Assembly (NCBI GenBank): GCA_004553405.1
Contig: SFLO01000018.1
Coordinates: forward strand, 1-10,476
Reading direction: 5' to 3'
DNA from: Coriobacteriaceae bacterium
GTDB taxonomy: Bacteria > Actinomycetota > Coriobacteriia > Coriobacteriales > QAMH01
DNA length: 10,476 bases
Shown here: positions 7,191 to 10,476 of the stretch, piece after piece
Numbering within the stretch: position 1 is the first letter of the stretch
Layout: the number at the start of each line of letters is the position of its first letter
Program-made: the position numbers and the translations under genes
Notes under the pieces: model-generated
Database searches by the model: none
What the model saw: only the letters and a program-made list of their open reading frames with translations
Told to the model about the DNA's origin: nothing

Positions 7191-7334
7191 CTAGTTAGCG
7201 GCTTCCAGCGCCGGCGCCAGCCCCAGGTGCGTGAAGTACTCGATGGTGCCGGCGGCTATCACATCCAGCGCGAAGAAGAGCGCCGCGCTGGATGTCTGCC
7301 CCTCGTGCTGCGCGGGTGCGCTGACTTGGGTCAT
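7191..7334 (-). CDS. Small protein of unknown function (47 aa) opening the export operon
   Basis: A 47-residue reading frame: MTQVSAPAQHEGQTSSAALFF then a mildly hydrophobic stretch (ALDVIAAGTIEYFTHLGLA) and PALEAAN. The ATG at 7332-7334 has GAGGAG 10 nt upstream, and the stop lies 14 nt before the start of the membrane protein, the spacing of an operon. It has no double-Gly motif and no Cys. The central segment is only weakly hydrophobic and contains Asp, Glu and His, so a full membrane helix is uncertain. I recognise no family. It could be a small regulator, a chaperone-like or immunity peptide, or a second unprocessed peptide. Spacing and ribosome site support a real gene. Confidence 0.6.
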   Translation of the reverse strand: MTQVSAPAQHEGQTSSAALFFALDVIAAGTIEYFTHLGLAPALEAAN

Positions 7335-7585
7335 CGATGCCGTGCTCCTCGTTGCTGTGTCCTTTTGTGTCCATTAGGCCGTTGACCTGCGAAAACACAA
7401 CATGCAGCTTAACACGGATGGGGTGCAACGAAGGTTGTGTGTCCTTTCTGAGGCAGTCAATTCGACTCTGGCGACTGCCGCAGCAGCCCCGTGGGGCCGC
7501 CGGTGGTGCTTGTGGCTCCACGGCGACCCTGGGGGTTTTGTTGCTGCAGGCGCGGGGCGGAGCGGCAGCGCCGAAGGCTCCCTCC
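7335..7585. other. Intergenic region rich in inverted repeats between redox operon and peptide export operon
   Basis: About 250 bp without a convincing gene. Starting from the end of the ferredoxin gene it contains a 5-bp stem GGAGC/GCTCC (7559-7581), which lies just after that stop and could help termination but has no T-run. Next is a nested structure: CAGCA and GCCCC at 7481-7490 oppose GGGGG and TGCTG at 7531-7546, with an inner CCGTGG/CCACGG pair at 7489-7523. Then come a perfect 7-bp inverted repeat GGCAGTC/GACTGCC (7452-7479), an ACACAAC/GTTGTGT pair (7395-7401/7434-7440) and the TGTGTCC repeats described separately. The promoter of the export operon must lie here; TTGTGT then CCTAAT at 16-bp spacing (7400 down to 7373, minus strand) is a weak candidate. 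Confidence 0.45.
7356..7390. promoter_or_regulatory. Tandem TGTGTCC repeats plus TTGACCTGC, upstream of export operon
   Basis: Plus strand shows TGTGTCC at 7356-7362 and 7366-7372 (10-bp period, spacer TTT) and TTGACCTGC at 7382-7390. The first 17 bases differ at one position from the matching element before the precursor gene (832-848, reverse complement). Here the repeat pair sits only 22-38 bp from the ATG of the first operon gene, next to its ribosome site. The order of repeat pair and TTGACCTGC is swapped compared with the other copy. A third lone TGTGTCC lies at 7438-7444. Placement so close to the start suggests an operator at or after the transcription start, or a leader RNA element; this is inference. 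Confidence 0.5.
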
Positions 7586-8113
7586 TTACAGCAGGCGCTC
7601 GGCGGCGGCGAGGCGCTTGGCGGCCTTCTCGCGCACCGTGTTGGGCGCTCCCTCGACGGGTGACAGCGTGATCGCGCCGCCGCAGCAGCTCTCGACGCAG
7701 GCCGGCTGCAGGCCCTCGCGCAGGCGGTCGATGCACATGTCGCACTTCACCATCAGGCCGTCGCGGTCGAACTGCGGCGCGCCGAACTCGCAGGCCCAGC
7801 TGCAGTAGCGGCAGCCCAGGCAGCGGCTGTGGTCGACCAGCACCGCGCCGAACTCGGGGTCGCGGTAGATGGCGCGTGCGGGGCACACGTTGAGGCAGGC
7901 GGCGTCGCCGCAGTGCATGCACGACATCGACACGTACTGGATGGGCGTGGGGCCGTCCTCGCTCATCAGCTCGAAGACCTGGCGGCGGCGCGGGCCGCAG
8001 CTGCCAGGCTCCTCGGACACATGCGGGCGGGCGTCGTGCGCGGACTTGCAGGCGACCTCGCAGGCAAAGCACTGCGCGCAGCGCTTCACGTCAAAGTGGA
8101 ATCCGTACTGCAT
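7586..8113 (-). CDS. 4Fe-4S electron transfer subunit of molybdopterin oxidoreductase (DmsB/NrfC-like)
   Basis: A 175-residue iron-sulfur protein that should pass electrons to or from the catalytic subunit encoded just upstream. It carries four Cys groups typical of DMSO reductase beta subunits: C12/C15/C18/C22, C65/C68/C73/C77 (CMHCGDAACLNVCP), C98/C101/C104/C108 (CLGCRYCSWAC) and C124/C127/C139/C143 (CDMCIDR...CVESC), enough for four [4Fe-4S] clusters. There is no signal peptide and no membrane segment. The C-terminal 30 residues are basic and Ala-rich. The ATG at 8111-8113 has GAGAGGAA 7 nt upstream and lies 3 nt after the stop of the catalytic gene. Length and motifs fit the family well. 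The true redox partner is not visible because no quinol-oxidising membrane subunit follows. Confidence 0.95.
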   Translation of the reverse strand: MQYGFHFDVKRCAQCFACEVACKSAHDARPHVSEEPGSCGPRRRQVFELMSEDGPTPIQYVSMSCMHCGDAACLNVCPARAIYRDPEFGAVLVDHSRCLGCRYCSWACEFGAPQFDRDGLMVKCDMCIDRLREGLQPACVESCCGGAITLSPVEGAPNTVREKAAKRLAAAERLL

Positions 8114-8116
8114 CGC

Positions 8117-10297
8117 CTAGTTCCTCTCTGCGCCGGGCTGGCCGGCAGGGTCGATCTTGTCCACGCGGCCCAGGCACATGGTGTAGTTGGCCTGGCTGGA
8201 TATGGGGCAGAGCGCGTCGTCGATGCCCAGCTCGTTGTAGTTGGCATCTGCCCAGCCCCCGGGCACGTAGAGCCAGCCCGGCTTGATGACGGTGGTGGGC
8301 TCGGCCTTCACGCGGATCTTGCCGCGCGGGCTGCTGACCTCCACCAGCTCGCCCTTCTCGATACCCAGCTCGCGCGCCCAGGCGCTGTTGAGCCACAGGT
8401 AGGGCTCGGGCTGCATCTCGCGCAGCCAGGGGATGGTGCGGCGCTGCTCGTGCACGTACATGGGGCCGCTGCGGCCGGTGAACAAAACGCTGGGGTAGCG
8501 CTCGGCCAGCTGCGGTTGCGCGCGCGGGCTCTCGCTCGGCTCCGTCCAGCTGGGCAGCGGGGCAAAGCCGTGTGCCTCGAGCACCTCGCTCCAGATGTTC
8601 ACCTTGCCGCCGGGCGAGCGGAAGCCCGCCGTGCGGAACTTCTCCAGCTCTACCTGCGCGAAGACAATGCCGCTGGGGCTTTCCTCGAGCTGGGCGGCGG
8701 TGATGCCGCTGGGCTGCAGGTCGAGGTCGATGTAGTAGCGGATGTCTTCGGTGGGGAACTCCTCGGTGAAGCCCAGGGCGCGGCCCAGGCGGATCATGAT
8801 CTGGGTGTCTGGCAGGGCCTCGCCCACGGTGACGCACTTCTGGCGGTAGGTGAGGATGGGCAGCCAGACGTCGCTCTTGAACCACTCGGGCTCGGTGCGC
8901 TCCAGGTAGGTGGCCGCCGGCAGCACGAGGTCCGCCAGCTCGGCGGTCTCGCAGAGGTAGGGGTCGATAACGGCGATGAAGCCCACCTTGGCCATGGCGG
9001 CTCGTGTCACCGCGGGCTGGGGCTGGGTGACCATGATGTTGGCGCCCTGGAAGACGGCCACCTTGGTCTTGCCCTCGTGCATCATGCGATAGACGTCCGG
9101 CGTGGGCATCAGGCCCTGGCCGCCAAAGAGCAGCGGCCACTTGCACTCCTCGGGGCAGTAGGGCGGCACGTGGAACATCTTCACCGGGCCCTTGGGCTCA
9201 AAGCCCGGCACCACGCGGCTGATGAGCGTGAAGTCCGGGTTGCGGTCGGGGCTCTTGGGGCTGAAGACGTCGCAGCCCGCGCGGTCGAGGTGGCCGGTGA
9301 TCGCGCGCAGGATGCACAGCGCGCGGGTGGTCTGGGCGACGTTCACGCGCCCCTCCAGCCCGTGGCCGGATACGATGCCGGCGCGCGGGGTGGTGGCGTA
9401 CTCCACGGCCAGCGCCTCGATCTGCGCTGCGGACACGCCGCTGATCTGCTCGGCCCACTGCGGGGTGTAGGCGACGTTGTTCTCGTTGTCGCCGCGCAGG
9501 TGCGCGCTCAGGCGCTTGAGGCCGGGGTCGTTGGTGTAGCTGTCGACGAAGGCGGCGTCCCACAGCCCGCGCTCGACGATCACGTAGAGCATGGCGAGCA
9601 TGATGGCCAGGTCCGTGCCGGGCTCCGGCTGCAGCACTTGGTCTGCCGTGGCGGCCAGGTGGAAGTGCAGCGGGTCGATGCAGACGATCTTGGCGCCGCG
9701 GTCGCGGGCGTCGTAGATCTTGCGCAGGCTGGGCGCAACGGAAAACGCCGGCTGCTTGCCCCAGAAGATGAGGAGGTCGGCGTTGTCGTAGTCGCTGCTG
9801 GGCATGCCGCCGTAGGTCATGCCCTCCATGATGGCGCGCGGCACGAAGCACTCGGAGGCGCCCATGCCCACCTCGGTGCCCACGCAATGCGCCAGGCGCT
9901 GGGTCATGTCGTAGGTGAAGCCCCAACCGGGCGCCTGCCCGCGGATGAAGCTCACAGACCACGGCCCGTCCTCAGCCACAGCCTCCTTGATCTTGCCGGC
10001 CAGCTCGGCGAGTGCGTCGTCCCAGCTCACACGCTTCCACTTGCCCTCACCGCGCTCGCCAACACGGCGCACGGGGTACATGAGGCGTCGTGGGTCGTGC
10101 GCGATCTGCGGGCTCGCCTGGCCCTTGCTGCAGATGGCGCCGCCGGTGCGCGGGTCGCCCGGCACGCCGCTCACGCGAACGACGCGGTTGCCCTCAACCT
10201 CGACGTTGATGGGGCAGCAGTTATGGCAGCCGCCGCATACAGAGCGCACGACGCGCTTGGCGCCGCCCTGCTCACCCTTAGAAGCAAGTCCCCTCAT
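8117..10297 (-). CDS. Molybdopterin-dependent oxidoreductase, catalytic subunit (DMSO reductase superfamily, Cys-ligated type)
   Basis: A 726-residue Mo/W-bisPGD enzyme. The N-terminal [4Fe-4S] site is C21/C24/C28 (CGGCHNCCP) with C56 (AICSKG). The body follows the usual order: YPVRRVGERG, RVSWDDALAELA, LIFWGKQPA, KIVCIDP, CILRAITGHLDR, ETAELADLVLPAATYLERTE. The C-terminal cofactor domain runs from about 590 on (SVLFTGRSGP, LWLNSAWARELGIEKGE, GWLYVPGGW). The Mo/W ligand is probably Cys150 in GMGASECF, aligned by spacing with the Cys ligand of acetylene hydratase and polysulfide/thiosulfate reductases. The acetylene hydratase active-site Asp next to the second cluster Cys is replaced by His25, so that reaction is unlikely. 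There is no Tat signal, so the enzyme should be cytoplasmic. The ATG at 10295-10297 has AGGGAG 7 nt upstream. The substrate cannot be read from the sequence. Confidence 0.93.
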   Translation of the reverse strand: MRGLASKGEQGGAKRVVRSVCGGCHNCCPINVEVEGNRVVRVSGVPGDPRTGGAICSKGQASPQIAHDPRRLMYPVRRVGERGEGKWKRVSWDDALAELAGKIKEAVAEDGPWSVSFIRGQAPGWGFTYDMTQRLAHCVGTEVGMGASECFVPRAIMEGMTYGGMPSSDYDNADLLIFWGKQPAFSVAPSLRKIYDARDRGAKIVCIDPLHFHLAATADQVLQPEPGTDLAIMLAMLYVIVERGLWDAAFVDSYTNDPGLKRLSAHLRGDNENNVAYTPQWAEQISGVSAAQIEALAVEYATTPRAGIVSGHGLEGRVNVAQTTRALCILRAITGHLDRAGCDVFSPKSPDRNPDFTLISRVVPGFEPKGPVKMFHVPPYCPEECKWPLLFGGQGLMPTPDVYRMMHEGKTKVAVFQGANIMVTQPQPAVTRAAMAKVGFIAVIDPYLCETAELADLVLPAATYLERTEPEWFKSDVWLPILTYRQKCVTVGEALPDTQIMIRLGRALGFTEEFPTEDIRYYIDLDLQPSGITAAQLEESPSGIVFAQVELEKFRTAGFRSPGGKVNIWSEVLEAHGFAPLPSWTEPSESPRAQPQLAERYPSVLFTGRSGPMYVHEQRRTIPWLREMQPEPYLWLNSAWARELGIEKGELVEVSSPRGKIRVKAEPTTVIKPGWLYVPGGWADANYNELGIDDALCPISSQANYTMCLGRVDKIDPAGQPGAERN

Positions 10298-10387
10298 CGG
10301 CTCGCTCCCTTCCCTCGTAGGTGGTCTCTCTGAGTTCTATGGTAGCCCCTGTGTGCGACATGCCCAGCGTGATTCCTGATGCTGTCT

Positions 10388-10442
10388 GTGGCCAAAACTG
10401 CCGCTGAGGTGTAGGGAGTGGCCACTTCTTCCGCTGAGGTGT
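10388..10442. repeat. Two direct repeats of a 25-nt unit, 30-bp period
   Basis: The unit is GTGGCCA, six variable bases, then CCGCTGAGGTGT. Copies start at 10388 and 10418; both conserved parts are identical in the two copies and the middle six bases differ (AAACTG, CTTCTT). The pattern of conserved blocks around a variable core resembles the multiple end repeats of IS21-family elements, whose termini often include a GTGGCCA-like block. I recall this only in general terms. No transposase is in the window, so an element would extend to the right. Alternatively it is a tandem operator upstream of the molybdoenzyme gene. Confidence 0.6.
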
Positions 10443-10470
10443 GGGCTACTTTGGGACCCACACCTCAGCG
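10432..10470. repeat. Perfect 14-bp inverted repeat, 11-nt loop
   Basis: CGCTGAGGTGTGGG at 10432-10445 is mirrored by CCCACACCTCAGCG at 10457-10470. The left arm includes most of the conserved block of the second direct repeat, so the right arm is a third copy of that block in opposite orientation. As RNA it would fold very stably, but no T-run follows before the window ends, so a rho-independent terminator is not shown. Facing copies of the same block would also fit two element ends lying head to head. Confidence 0.6.
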
Positions 10471-10476
10471 CGACTT

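Noticed and set aside
7195..7521. Minus-strand 108-codon frame over the intergenic region
   Set aside because: Crosses the regulatory repeats, is out of frame with the better supported 47-residue gene, and has shadow-like Arg/Gly composition at its end.
8117..10297. Calling the molybdoenzyme acetylene hydratase
   Set aside because: Size and Cys ligand fit, but the active-site Asp beside the second cluster Cys is His25 here, and a four-cluster partner subunit is present, which the hydratase does not need.
7829..10333. Long plus-strand open frame of over 800 codons
   Set aside because: Antisense shadow of the molybdoenzyme and ferredoxin genes, with low-complexity His/Ala/Gly composition.
1..10476. 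CRISPR arrays, tRNA or rRNA genes
   Set aside because: No regularly spaced repeats beyond the two 30-bp-period copies at the right edge, and no cloverleaf or rRNA-like sequence seen.

Overview
The window is GC-rich. All genes I can support lie on the minus strand; the long plus-strand frames opposite them are antisense shadows. The combination of genes points to a high-GC Gram-positive, probably an anaerobic actinobacterium of the class Coriobacteriia: a soluble molybdopterin oxidoreductase with a ferredoxin-type partner, an NHLM/NHLP-type peptide export system with a Nif11-like leader peptide, and a secreted GH25 muramidase. That placement is inference from gene content, not from a marker gene.

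Right part (about 7586-10297): a two-gene redox operon. It encodes a 726-residue molybdopterin oxidoreductase with one [4Fe-4S] site, a probable Cys Mo/W ligand and no Tat signal, followed 3 nt later by a 175-residue protein with four [4Fe-4S] motifs. No membrane anchor subunit is present. Upstream, the right edge (10388-10470) holds a 25-nt unit repeated twice at 30-bp period, then a perfect 14-bp inverted repeat. These look like the end of a mobile element or an operator array.

Middle (7335-7585): about 250 bp without a convincing gene. It is rich in inverted repeats and holds a pair of TGTGTCC repeats that recurs in front of the precursor gene.

Left part (1-7334): a tightly packed peptide export locus read right to left. 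It contains a 47-residue small protein, a 513-residue membrane protein with a CmpB-like (PF06541) C-terminal half, a 63-residue protein resembling only the anchor end of an NHLM HlyD-type secretion protein, a C39 peptidase-ABC exporter (NHLM ABC1 type), a second ABC exporter (NHLM ABC2 type), a possible 65-residue ORF overlapping it, a 63-residue Nif11-like precursor ending in a double-Gly site and a 12-residue Trp-rich core, and a secreted GH25 lysozyme cut by the window start.

The likely working model is that the precursor leader is cut after Gly-Gly by the C39 domain and the 12-residue peptide is exported, with the second ABC protein and the membrane proteins assisting. No tailoring enzyme lies in the window, and the core has no Cys, Ser or Thr. 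The product may therefore be an unmodified or unusually modified Trp/Tyr-rich peptide, such as a signal or small bacteriocin. The same 10-bp-period repeat lies in front of both the export operon and the precursor, which suggests common control.
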